Shown one piece after another: positions 7,197-13,051 of a DNA stretch of 13,051 nucleotides. Position numbers and translations under genes: made by a program. The DNA is taken from assembly GCA_946886725.1 (NCBI GenBank), contig CAMPJF010000014.1, positions 1 through 13,051 of the forward strand. The letters are read 5' to 3'. The notes beneath the pieces are model-generated. The model was not told the origin of the DNA. It was given only the letters and a program-made list of their open reading frames with translations, and searched no databases. Position 1 is the stretch's first letter. Every line of letters starts with the position of its first letter. Source of the stretch: an uncultured Candidatus Saccharibacteria bacterium. Lineage in GTDB: Bacteria > Patescibacteria > Saccharimonadia > Saccharimonadales > UBA6022.

Positions 7197-7204
7197 AAAG
7201 ACAG

Positions 7205-9178
7205 ATGAGTGATAAATTCCGCCTAGAAACGAAATACCAGCCTACAGGAGATCAGCCACACGCAATTGGTCAGCTTATTGAAGGACTGAATAAGGGGCAG
7301 CGCGAACAGACGCTTTTGGGTGTGACCGGGTCGGGCAAGACGTTTACGATGGCAAACATTATCCAGGACCGACAAGTGCCGACACTCGTCATGGCGCACA
7401 ATAAAACACTCGCCGCACAGCTGTACAGCGAGTTTAAGTCATTTTTTCCAGATAACGAAGTGCACTACTTCGTCAGCTACTTCGACTACTACCAGCCAGA
7501 AGCATATATCACTAGTAGTGACACGTATATCGAAAAGGACAGTAAGATCAATGACGAAATCGATCGGCTGCGACATGCTGCAACAACGGCGCTGTTGACG
7601 CGACGCGACACGATTATTGTTGCTAGTGTCAGCTGTATCTATGGTATCGGCTCACCTGAAGATTATGGTGATATGTCTATCGTTGTGAATAAAGGCGAAA
7701 AAAGGCAACAAGATAAGTTCGTCCGACTACTGACCGATATTCAGTATCAGCGAAACGATATTGATTTTCATCGTGGAACATTCCGAGTGAAAGGCGATGT
7801 AGTCGACGTATTTCCGGCGGGTAACGATGTGGCATTTCGTATTGAATTTTTTGGCGATGAAGTCGACAGAATTACTCAGATTGATCCGTTAACTGGTGAT
7901 ATTTTGAAAGAGCAGGTCACTTGTATGATTTTCCCAAGCAGTCACTATGTTACGCCAAAACAAAAGTTGGCGGTTGCAATCGAGAACATCAAACGTGAAT
8001 TTGCTGAACGCCTAGATTGGTTTGAGTCACATGATAAGTTGCTCGAAGCTCAGCGGTTGTCACAGCGAACCAAATACGACATTGAGATGCTGGAAGAAAC
8101 CGGGTTTGTGAAGGGAATCGAGAACTATAGTCGCTATCTGACGAATCGCGAACCAGGTGAACAGCCGGCGACGCTCCTGGATTACTGTCCGGATGACTTT
8201 TTACTTCTGGTTGACGAAAGTCATCAGACGCTACCGCAGGTTCGTGGTATGTACAACGGCGACCGAGCGCGCAAAGAAGTGCTGGTCGAGCACGGTTTTC
8301 GCTTGCCATCTGCACTAGATAACCGTCCATTAACTTTCGCTGAATTTGACAGGCATATCAATAAAGCAATCTATGTTTCGGCGACACCAGGCGAATATGA
8401 ACTGGCGCATAGTCCAGAGCCTGCGCAGCAGATTATTCGTCCGACAGGATTGCTTGACCCCGAGATTCAAATCCGTCCCACCGAAGGTCAGATCGATGAC
8501 CTGATTGCGGAATTGAATGACCGTATCGCCAAGAACCAACGCGTACTCGTGACGACATTGACGAAGCGTATGGCTGAGGATCTTAGCTCGTATCTACTTG
8601 AACTAGGTATGAAGACGGCGTATATCCATAGCGAAGTCGATACATTAGAGCGAGGTGACATTCTAAAAGACCTGCGTACAGGCGTGTATGATGTGCTGAT
8701 TGGCATTAACTTGCTGCGAGAAGGACTGGACCTTCCAGAGGTTAGCATGGTAGCGATTATGGATGCCGATAAAGAAGGCTTTTTGCGCAGTGAAAGTGCG
8801 CTTATTCAGACTATCGGCCGGGCGGCACGCCATCAGGACGGCACTGTATTGATGTACGCGGATAAAATGACGCGTTCTATGCAGGCTGCAATCGATGAGA
8901 CTAATCGGCGTCGCGGCATTCAAGAAGCTTACAATGCCGAACATAATGTCACCCCTACTAGTATCGCAAAAGAAATTGATGAGGGGCTGCGAGCAATTAT
9001 CCCAGATAAAGACAAAGACAAGCCGCAAAAGCTTGACCTTAAGAAAATACCTAAAGACGAGTATAAATCCTTAGTCAAAGATCTGACGGGTCAAATGGAG
9101 CTTGCGAGCGCTAATCTGGAGTTTGAAAAAGCAGCAGAGATCCGCGATATGATCGCCGACATTAAAGCAAAGATGTAA
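7205..9178 (+). CDS. uvrB: UvrABC nucleotide-excision repair helicase subunit UvrB
   Basis: A complete 657-residue UvrB, the damage-verifying helicase subunit of nucleotide excision repair; it is loaded by UvrA and recruits UvrC for incision. Walker A is GVTGSGKT (39-46). The DNA-clamping beta-hairpin region runs through [14 protein letters not shown] (89-102) to about residue 115, with the aromatic residues needed for strand clamping. Walker B is VDESH (336-340), SATPGEYEL (392-400) is motif III, and TIGRAAR (536-542) is the C-terminal helicase motif. A UVR coiled-coil motif for UvrC contact is at about 620-655. Length and domain order are those of typical UvrB. The ATG lies 8 nt after a TATAAT box and lacks a ribosome site. 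No uvrA or uvrC is in the window; the gene is monocistronic. Confidence 0.97.
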   Translation: MSDKFRLETKYQPTGDQPHAIGQLIEGLNKGQREQTLLGVTGSGKTFTMANIIQDRQVPTLVMAHNKTLAAQLYSEFKSFFPDNEVHYFVSYFDYYQPEAYITSSDTYIEKDSKINDEIDRLRHAATTALLTRRDTIIVASVSCIYGIGSPEDYGDMSIVVNKGEKRQQDKFVRLLTDIQYQRNDIDFHRGTFRVKGDVVDVFPAGNDVAFRIEFFGDEVDRITQIDPLTGDILKEQVTCMIFPSSHYVTPKQKLAVAIENIKREFAERLDWFESHDKLLEAQRLSQRTKYDIEMLEETGFVKGIENYSRYLTNREPGEQPATLLDYCPDDFLLLVDESHQTLPQVRGMYNGDRARKEVLVEHGFRLPSALDNRPLTFAEFDRHINKAIYVSATPGEYELAHSPEPAQQIIRPTGLLDPEIQIRPTEGQIDDLIAELNDRIAKNQRVLVTTLTKRMAEDLSSYLLELGMKTAYIHSEVDTLERGDILKDLRTGVYDVLIGINLLREGLDLPEVSMVAIMDADKEGFLRSESALIQTIGRAARHQDGTVLMYADKMTRSMQAAIDETNRRRGIQEAYNAEHNVTPTSIAKEIDEGLRAIIPDKDKDKPQKLDLKKIPKDEYKSLVKDLTGQMELASANLEFEKAAEIRDMIADIKAKM

Positions 9179-9209
9179 GTGATACCTTTCGCTGTTTCCA
9201 GCTCATCAG

Positions 9210-9227
9210 CATAGATACGCATCTATG
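9210..9227. repeat. Small inverted repeat after uvrB
   Basis: CATAGAT and ATCTATG form a perfect 7-bp stem around ACGC, 31 nt after the uvrB stop. No T-run follows. GGAGG next to it (9227-9231) is not followed by a start codon at ribosome-site distance. It may be a minor 3' stem of the uvrB transcript. Confidence 0.35.
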
Positions 9228-9265
9228 GAGGTAAATCTCGACGACCTGATCAATTAGGATGTACT

Positions 9266-9308
9266 GTGAAACGCGCAGCCGCTACCGGTGTAGGGCTGCG
9301 CGTTTCAC
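9266..9308. terminator. Strong hairpin between convergent uvrB and the minus-strand small unit
   Basis: Perfectly complementary 15-nt arms (9266-9280 and 9294-9308) are capped by a second 4-bp stem, CTAC/GTAG, with a CGGT loop and one unpaired G. It lies downstream of uvrB (+) and 12 nt downstream of the last minus-strand small ORF, the place for a shared bidirectional terminator. The flanking T-tracts are short (TTT on either strand), so a role as a transcript-stabilising 3' stem is possible too. Confidence 0.6.
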
Positions 9309-9319
9309 TTTAAGGGAGG

Positions 9320-9514
9320 TTAGGAGTCGGCAGTACGGGCGTATGGGTCCGCCGGTCGCTCGGCCGCTTTCTGGCGGTATGACTGCAAGGTTTCGCCAAG
9401 GGCGGTGCCGGAGAATTGGGCTTGCAGCGCCGGCAGAACTACGACATCTGAAGGTGTCGTAGCCCCTTCGCTTACGGGTTGCTGGACGGTATTTGGAGTA
9501 TCCTTGAGGGGCAC
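9320..9514 (-). CDS. Hypothetical small protein B (64 codons)
   Basis: A short minus-strand frame that starts with GTG one base after the stop of the preceding small ORF (TAA-A-GTG), so it would depend on re-initiation or coupling; no ribosome site of its own is seen. The product is soluble, rich in Ala, Pro, Gln and Thr, with a predicted disordered start (PLKDTPNTVQQPVSEGATTP) and a charged C-terminal end (YRQKAAERPADPYARTADS). No family is recognised. An 8-bp perfect hairpin, CTACGACA/TGTCGTAG, lies inside it (9439-9462). The strong hairpin at 9266-9308 follows its stop. Support is positional (promoter, neighbour, terminator), not homology; it may be non-coding. Confidence 0.35.
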   Translation of the reverse strand: MPLKDTPNTVQQPVSEGATTPSDVVVLPALQAQFSGTALGETLQSYRQKAAERPADPYARTADS

Positions 9515-9515
9515 T

Positions 9516-9755
9516 TTACATCAAACCTTTCTGGTAGCCAAATCGGGCGGCGAAAATCGCCAAAGCGCGCATTTCTCTTTCCATGTCTTTGAATATTGGA
9601 TCAAGGGATATTTGCGGATGAGGCTGTGGGTGTTGGGATTGCTGGGATGCTCGGTGTGTGTTCCAGGTTCGTTTGTCTTGCAGAGGGAACGCATATCTAC
9701 GAGCGACCAGCCGGTTAGTTGCACTCATTTTCGTAGGCTGCGCCAATGTCACCAT
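9516..9755 (-). CDS. Hypothetical small protein A (79 codons)
   Basis: A minus-strand frame downstream of a near-consensus promoter. An AAAGGA ribosome site (9756-9761) abuts the ATG at 9755 with no spacer, so the real start may be the GTG at 9752 or, with ideal 9-nt spacing, the TTG at 9746. The product is soluble and basic, with a His/Pro/Gln-rich middle (SQQSQHPQPHPQ) and a more protein-like C-terminal helix (FKDMEREMRALAIFAARFGY). No family is recognised and there is no membrane segment. It is followed one base later by small protein B. The two-ORF layout recalls small regulatory or toxin-antitoxin pairs, but no residue-level evidence supports such a role. Confidence 0.42.
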   Translation of the reverse strand: MVTLAQPTKMSATNRLVARRYAFPLQDKRTWNTHRASQQSQHPQPHPQISLDPIFKDMEREMRALAIFAARFGYQKGLM

Positions 9756-9822
9756 TCCTTTCTAATGATCAGATTGTCGAGGGGCAGCCGTCACATCTTA
9801 CTGATCGTGAGGCTATCTCATA

Positions 9823-9851
9823 ATTATAGCAGAAAATACGGTTAAAGTCAA
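9823..9851 (-). promoter_or_regulatory. Near-consensus minus-strand promoter
   Basis: On the minus strand TTGACT (9851-9846) and TATAAT (9828-9823) are separated by exactly 17 nt, and TGC just before the -10 box makes it an extended -10 promoter as well. This is the best match to the sigma-70 consensus in the window. Transcription would start near 9816 and reads a leader of about 60 nt into small ORF A. Confidence 0.75.
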
Positions 9852-9883
9852 TGTGCTGCTTAGCGAAGAAATAGGATTAGCAC

Positions 9884-9912
9884 TTGCAAAAATATATTAC
9901 TTGTGCTATTGT
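9884..9912 (+). promoter_or_regulatory. Promoter of the DEAD-box helicase
   Basis: TTGCAA (9884-9889) and TATTGT (9907-9912) are spaced by 17 nt, with TGC before the -10 box. Transcription would start near 9919. It is divergent from the minus-strand promoter at 9823-9851; only 32 nt separate the two -35 boxes. GTGCT or its complement occurs three times around the pair (about 9853, 9879 and 9904). Confidence 0.6.
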
Positions 9913-9918
9913 AGATAT

Positions 9919-10083
9919 ATTGCATTCAATGAATGTCGAGCCTCTTTCAAAGACTAGCGCACGAAACAAATATATAGCGCAGCCACCGAAATATCCTCTC
10001 GCTGTTCTCATGGGTCCTCATTATAGGCATACCCTTAGACTGCATACAGTAAACATCAAGAATTAACGAAAGGGTTATTTTCT
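9919..10083 (+). promoter_or_regulatory. Long 5' leader of the DEAD-box helicase gene
   Basis: The predicted transcript has about 165 nt before the helicase ATG, unlike the very short leaders elsewhere in the window. Near its 5' end is a palindrome CATTCA-A-TGAATG (9923-9935). A 45-codon frame runs from ATG 9929 to a stop at 10066 without a ribosome site and with an unremarkable composition. GAAAGGG (10068-10074) is the ribosome site, 9 nt before the helicase ATG. No known riboswitch was recognised. Long leaders that mediate cold or autoregulation are known for RNA helicase genes such as E. coli csdA; that role here is inference. Confidence 0.4.
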
Positions 10084-11325
10084 ATGGCATTTCAACAAAA
10101 CAGTAGGGGCGGACGCCCTAATCAAGGTCGCCCGCAAGGTGGTGGACGTAGCTTCGGTGGTAACCGTGGCGGCGGCGGACGACGTGGTGGCGGCAATCGC
10201 GGCCCAGCTAAAAAGTACATTCATCCATCAAAGTTTATCAACAAAGCAGTTGCAAAAGCTGACGAGGTTGCTTACGAATCGACGCATAAATTTGCTGACT
10301 TCCCATTTGGCGCACAGCTGCACCATAACGTCGCTAGCAAGGGGTATGATACGCCAAGTGCTATTCAGGACCAGGCTATTCCGCATATTATTGAAGGTAA
10401 GGATGTTATTGGCCTTGCGAACACAGGTACCGGTAAAACTGCAGCATTCTTGCTTCCTATTATCGAGCGACAAAGCGGCATTACGCTTCGACCGTCGGTC
10501 CTAATTATGGCACCAACACGCGAACTTGCTCAGCAGATCGACGAGCAGTTCCGTATCTTTGCACGTGGTTTGGATCTTTACTCGACATTGGTTGTCGGTG
10601 GCGTTAACATCGATCGACAGATCCGTGATTTAAAGCGTCGTCCACATGTCATTATCGGTACGCCAGGTCGTCTAAAAGACTTAATGCAGCGCCGTGTCTT
10701 GCAGCTAAAGAATATGACTACGCTAGTTCTTGACGAAGCTGACCGCATGCTCGACATGGGATTCTTGCCTGACATTCGTCAGATCGTTAATGAGATGCCA
10801 CGTGAACGCCAGACACTATTCTTTAGTGCGACAATCACTCCTGAAATTTCAGCGCTCGTTAATGACTTTTTGAATGATCCTGTGACTGTTTCTGTACGGA
10901 CATCTGAAACCTCAGAACACGTCGAGCAAGACGTTATCGAAGCTCGTGATAAGATGCACAAGATTGAGCTACTAGAAGAAATGCTTAAAACTTCGGCATA
11001 CGACAAGGTATTGATTTTCGGTGAAACAAAATTTGGCGTACAGCGTCTATCTGATCACTTGGATAACATCGGTATTCCGTCTGCGGCTATCCATGGCAAC
11101 AAAAACCAATCACAGCGCCAGCGTGCATTGAAGCAGTTCAAGGACAACCGCGTTAAGGTGCTGGTTGCAACTGACGTTGCTGCCCGTGGTTTGGATATTC
11201 CAAACGTTTCTCACGTGATTAACTTTGACACGCCGCAAACGTACGAAGATTACACGCACCGTATCGGCCGAACCGGTCGTGGTGGCGCACGCGGTCACGC
11301 ACATACGTTTATCGAACAGCGATAA
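10084..11325 (+). CDS. DEAD-box ATP-dependent RNA helicase with N-terminal Arg/Gly-rich tail
   Basis: A 413-residue DEAD-box helicase that unwinds RNA duplexes with ATP, likely in ribosome assembly or mRNA turnover. Residues 8-40 are an Arg/Gly/Asn-rich RGG-type tail. The core follows: Q motif around FADFPF to SAIQDQAI (70-99), motif I ANTGTGKT (112-119), Ia PTRELAQQ (144-151), Ib TPGRL (193-197), motif II DEAD (217-220), motif III SAT (248-250), motif V ARGLDIP (367-373) and motif VI HRIGRTGRGG (392-401). The protein ends 12 residues after motif VI, so it has essentially no C-terminal extension; the RNA-binding tail that many bacterial homologues carry at the C-terminus is at the N-terminus here. 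It resembles RhlE-type minimal helicases, but no finer subfamily is assigned. It is monocistronic, with its own promoter and a strong terminator. Confidence 0.95.
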   Translation: MAFQQNSRGGRPNQGRPQGGGRSFGGNRGGGGRRGGGNRGPAKKYIHPSKFINKAVAKADEVAYESTHKFADFPFGAQLHHNVASKGYDTPSAIQDQAIPHIIEGKDVIGLANTGTGKTAAFLLPIIERQSGITLRPSVLIMAPTRELAQQIDEQFRIFARGLDLYSTLVVGGVNIDRQIRDLKRRPHVIIGTPGRLKDLMQRRVLQLKNMTTLVLDEADRMLDMGFLPDIRQIVNEMPRERQTLFFSATITPEISALVNDFLNDPVTVSVRTSETSEHVEQDVIEARDKMHKIELLEEMLKTSAYDKVLIFGETKFGVQRLSDHLDNIGIPSAAIHGNKNQSQRQRALKQFKDNRVKVLVATDVAARGLDIPNVSHVINFDTPQTYEDYTHRIGRTGRGGARGHAHTFIEQR

Positions 11326-11338
11326 AATAGCTTGAACG

Positions 11339-11372
11339 AAAATAACTCTGTTGGTAACGACAGAGTTATTTT
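11339..11372. terminator. Bidirectional intrinsic terminator
   Basis: AAAATAACTCTGT (11339-11351) and ACAGAGTTATTTT (11360-11372) pair perfectly over 13 bp; two more inner pairs (a T-G wobble and G-C) leave a GTAA, GNRA-type tetraloop. The A-run on one side and T-run on the other make it work in both directions, fitting its place between the convergent helicase and adenylate-kinase-like genes. Confidence 0.9.
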
Positions 11373-11394
11373 ATATGTGAGCTAAGCGACATAT

Positions 11395-12036
11395 TTATTC
11401 GAGAAATGATTTTGCGTACGTTAGCCCTTTTCTTGTCGACACCTCTTTAGCACCACTCGTGTCGACGGTTTCAAAAGGAATGTTCTTTGACGCGAGATGG
11501 ATAATAACCTCACCGAATGAGCGACTGTACTGTCGTACTTGTTCGAGGGCGGTATGCGCATCGTATGACCATGATGTATTGTTTCGGCCACGTTTAAGCA
11601 TTCGAGCGAGTGCCTCGTTTTCATCAACGGTCGCAATTAACAGGCCGGCTACCCGGCGTTCCTCGTCAATTGCCAAGCTTAGCAGGTCATCGGCTTGAGT
11701 CTTGGTTTTTGGATATCCATCGACAATCACGAGCTCGGCGTCGTCTGTGCGAGTTAACGCCTCGTTCATTACGCCCCATGCAACCTCGTCATCCAATAAT
11801 TCCGTGGCGCGGCCGCCCTCAAGATGTTTTTTGATCGTGTCTGCGTAAAAGGAGTCGATGTGCTCGTCTTCAATGCTTCCACGGATTAGCGCTTGTTTGC
11901 CGATGGCGCGCACTGTTTCGCCAAATGAGATATATCGCGTTTCGTATGTTTGTTGTAGATTTTCAGCAACATTCTTCGCTAATGTGCTGCGCCCAGTTCG
12001 AATTGCTCCGCCGACAATAATCATGCTTCTTTCCAT
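11395..12036 (-). CDS. Adenylate-kinase-like P-loop protein with altered Walker A
   Basis: A 213-residue protein with the layout of nucleoside monophosphate kinases. The P-loop region is GGAIRTGRST (9-18): the lysine of GxxxxGK[ST] is Arg16. ISFGETVRAIG (36-46) matches the NMP-binding strand-helix, and DGYPKTKTQADDL (106-118) matches the DGFPRTxxQA motif with Arg changed to Lys110. MLKRGRNN (146-153) resembles the arginine at the LID edge. ATG 12036 was chosen because GGAGGG (12041-12046) precedes it by 4 nt; a TTG at 12048 overlaps that site and is unlikely. If active it would phosphorylate a nucleotide or related small molecule; the two Lys/Arg changes could also mean a binding or regulatory protein. 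It is convergent with the helicase and divergent from gatC. No clear promoter is seen. Confidence 0.7.
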   Translation of the reverse strand: MERSMIIVGGAIRTGRSTLAKNVAENLQQTYETRYISFGETVRAIGKQALIRGSIEDEHIDSFYADTIKKHLEGGRATELLDDEVAWGVMNEALTRTDDAELVIVDGYPKTKTQADDLLSLAIDEERRVAGLLIATVDENEALARMLKRGRNNTSWSYDAHTALEQVRQYSRSFGEVIIHLASKNIPFETVDTSGAKEVSTRKGLTYAKSFLE

Positions 12037-12075
12037 TCGTCCCTCCAATCTATTACGATCATCTGTATTTTTACT

Positions 12076-12104
12076 TTAGCACAGATACGTTTATAGGATA
12101 TAAT
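12076..12104 (+). promoter_or_regulatory. Promoter of the gatCA operon
   Basis: TTAGCA (12076-12081) and a perfect TATAAT (12099-12104) are 17 nt apart. The -10 box ends 7 nt before the ATG at 12112, so the transcript should be leaderless. An ATG at 12103 lies inside the -10 box and cannot be on the transcript, which fixes 12112 as the gatC start. Confidence 0.7.
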
Positions 12105-12111
12105 GGACCGT

Positions 12112-12402
12112 ATGACAGTAATATCTCGTGATGATGTGCAGCATCTGGCACAATTAAGTAGCTTGCAGCTAACAGATGAAGAATTGGATCACCTACAGGC
12201 CGATATCGGTAATATTTTAGGATATATCGAACAGCTTGGTGAATTAGACACGACCGGTGTCGAGCCAACCTACCAGGTGACTGGACTGGAAAACGTATGG
12301 CGTGATGATTCGGTCATCCGTTCCGATGTAACGCGCGAGCAGATGTTGGCGTTATCGACCGAGTCAGCAAATAATCAGGTGAAAGTTCCGAAGGTATTAT
12401 AA
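12112..12402 (+). CDS. gatC: Asp-tRNA(Asn)/Glu-tRNA(Gln) amidotransferase subunit C
   Basis: A complete 96-residue GatC, the small subunit that wraps around GatA and holds it to GatB. ISRDDVQHLAQLSSL (4-18) is the typical N-terminal helix, VEPTYQVTGLENVWRDD (50-66) matches the extended VEPT..LENV.R.D stretch, and the C-terminal end VKVPKVL (90-96) matches the usual VPKV tail. Starting at 12112 gives the normal family N-terminus; the three extra codons of the in-frame ATG at 12103 overlap the promoter. gatA begins one base after its stop. The complex makes Gln-tRNA(Gln) and/or Asn-tRNA(Asn) from mischarged tRNAs, which suggests this organism lacks GlnRS and/or AsnRS. Confidence 0.93.
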   Translation: MTVISRDDVQHLAQLSSLQLTDEELDHLQADIGNILGYIEQLGELDTTGVEPTYQVTGLENVWRDDSVIRSDVTREQMLALSTESANNQVKVPKVL

Positions 12403-12403
12403 G

Positions 12404-13051
12404 ATGAGTCGTATTTCAGTTATTGTTGACCAGATCAAAAGAGGCGAATTAACGGCACGTGCGGCAGTTGAGGCTGCGCTTGAGAAAGCAAAAAGTACGG
12501 ATGAGTTTCATGCCTTATTAAGCGTCACTGAGGCGCGCGCACTTGAACGTGCTGACGAAATAGATGCGCGCATACACAACGGTGAGAACGTCGGCCAATT
12601 GGCGGGCGTGCCTTTCATCGCAAAAGACAACTTCCTTGCATTCGGTGCGCCAACGACAGCAGCGAGTCGCATGCTCGAGAAGTTTGATGCGCCCTTGCAG
12701 GCGACGGCGGTAGAAAAACTTGAACAAGAAGGGGCTATTTGTATTGGCAAGGCGAATCTCGATGCTTTTGCGCACGGTGGAAGTACCGAAAACTCGGCAT
12801 TTGGCCCGACAAAGAACGCCTTCGATCAGACGAAGGTTGCCGGCGGCAGTAGTGGCGGCTCGGCAGTAGTGACGGCACTAGACGTTGTTCCATTTGCACT
12901 AGGGACGGATACGGGTGGCTCTATTCGTCAACCCGCGAGCTTTAATGGTGTAGTTGGTGTAAAGCCTACGTATGGTACGGTTAGTCGCTATGGTGTCGTT
13001 GCGATGGCGAGCAGTACTGATGTAATCGGTCCGCTCACCAGAACCGTAGAA
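12404..13051 (+). CDS. gatA: Asp-tRNA(Asn)/Glu-tRNA(Gln) amidotransferase subunit A (5' part)
   Basis: The first 216 codons of GatA, cut by the window end; the full protein is usually about 480 residues. It is the glutaminase subunit that releases ammonia from glutamine for transfer by GatB. The amidase-signature triad is intact: Lys74 in IAKDNF (72-77), cis-Ser149 in AGGSSGGSA (146-154) and Ser173 in DTGGSIRQPA (169-178). The spacing (75 and 24 residues) equals that of the well-studied Staphylococcus aureus GatA triad. VGVKPTYGTVSRYG (184-197) and the LTRTVE end are also typical. AAGG (12391-12394) lies 9 nt before the ATG, inside the end of gatC, and the 1-nt gap indicates coupled translation. 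gatB may follow outside the window. Confidence 0.96.
   Translation, partial: MSRISVIVDQIKRGELTARAAVEAALEKAKSTDEFHALLSVTEARALERADEIDARIHNGENVGQLAGVPFIAKDNFLAFGAPTTAASRMLEKFDAPLQATAVEKLEQEGAICIGKANLDAFAHGGSTENSAFGPTKNAFDQTKVAGGSSGGSAVVTALDVVPFALGTDTGGSIRQPASFNGVVGVKPTYGTVSRYGVVAMASSTDVIGPLTRTVE

Noticed and set aside
8663..9028. A 121-codon minus-strand frame inside uvrB
   Set aside because: Lies opposite conserved UvrB helicase motifs; no independent start signals.
9266..9816. RNase P RNA, tmRNA or other known structured RNA on the minus strand
   Set aside because: I looked for the conserved RNase P core stretches and the tmRNA acceptor end with TTCGA-loop and CCA, and found none; a covariance search would be decisive.
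9405..9845. A 146-codon plus-strand frame after uvrB
   Set aside because: No ribosome site or promoter, Cys/Arg/Ser-rich unnatural composition, and it runs opposite a minus-strand unit with much better signals.
9929..10066. A 45-codon leader frame before the helicase
   Set aside because: An ATG only about 10 nt after the predicted transcription start, no ribosome site and no recognisable product; mentioned only as part of the leader.

Overview
The window looks like a piece of the compact chromosome of a candidate-phyla-radiation bacterium, most plausibly a Candidatus Saccharibacteria (TM7) relative. This placement is inference from gene style: divergent versions of central sugar enzymes, split transketolase subunits, very short gaps, several start codons sitting directly on promoter -10 boxes, and a gatCA locus. 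UGA is used as a normal stop (end of the rpe-like gene), so the UGA=Gly code of Gracilibacteria/Absconditabacteria does not apply. No rRNA, tRNA, CRISPR array or insertion sequence was seen.

Region 1 (1-7110) is a sugar-phosphate block on the + strand. A promoter at 61-89 drives rpiB, rpe, the two transketolase halves, a class II aldolase and a PfkB-family kinase, with overlaps or gaps of at most 9 nt. A second promoter (4957-4965) starts a 500-codon ORF that joins an unrecognised 168-residue N-terminal region to a second PfkB kinase; that kinase also has its own internal -10 box, ribosome site and ATG. A SLOG/LOG-like nucleotide-binding protein follows. Together these genes interconvert ribose-5-P, ribulose-5-P, xylulose-5-P, triose phosphates and hexose/heptulose phosphates; no transaldolase is seen here.

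Region 2 (7111-9308) holds uvrB, with an apparently leaderless start and an inverted repeat beside its promoter, ending at a strong hairpin that probably also terminates the convergent small unit.

Region 3 (9309-10083) has no recognised gene, but its minus strand carries a near-consensus promoter, a ribosome site and two small consecutive ORFs (79 and 64 codons). Divergent to this is the promoter of a DEAD-box RNA helicase with a roughly 165-nt leader.

Region 4 (10084-13051) has the DEAD-box helicase with an N-terminal Arg/Gly-rich tail, a symmetrical terminator, a convergent adenylate-kinase-like protein with an altered P-loop, and the start of a gatC-gatA operon for tRNA-dependent amidation (gatA runs off the window).
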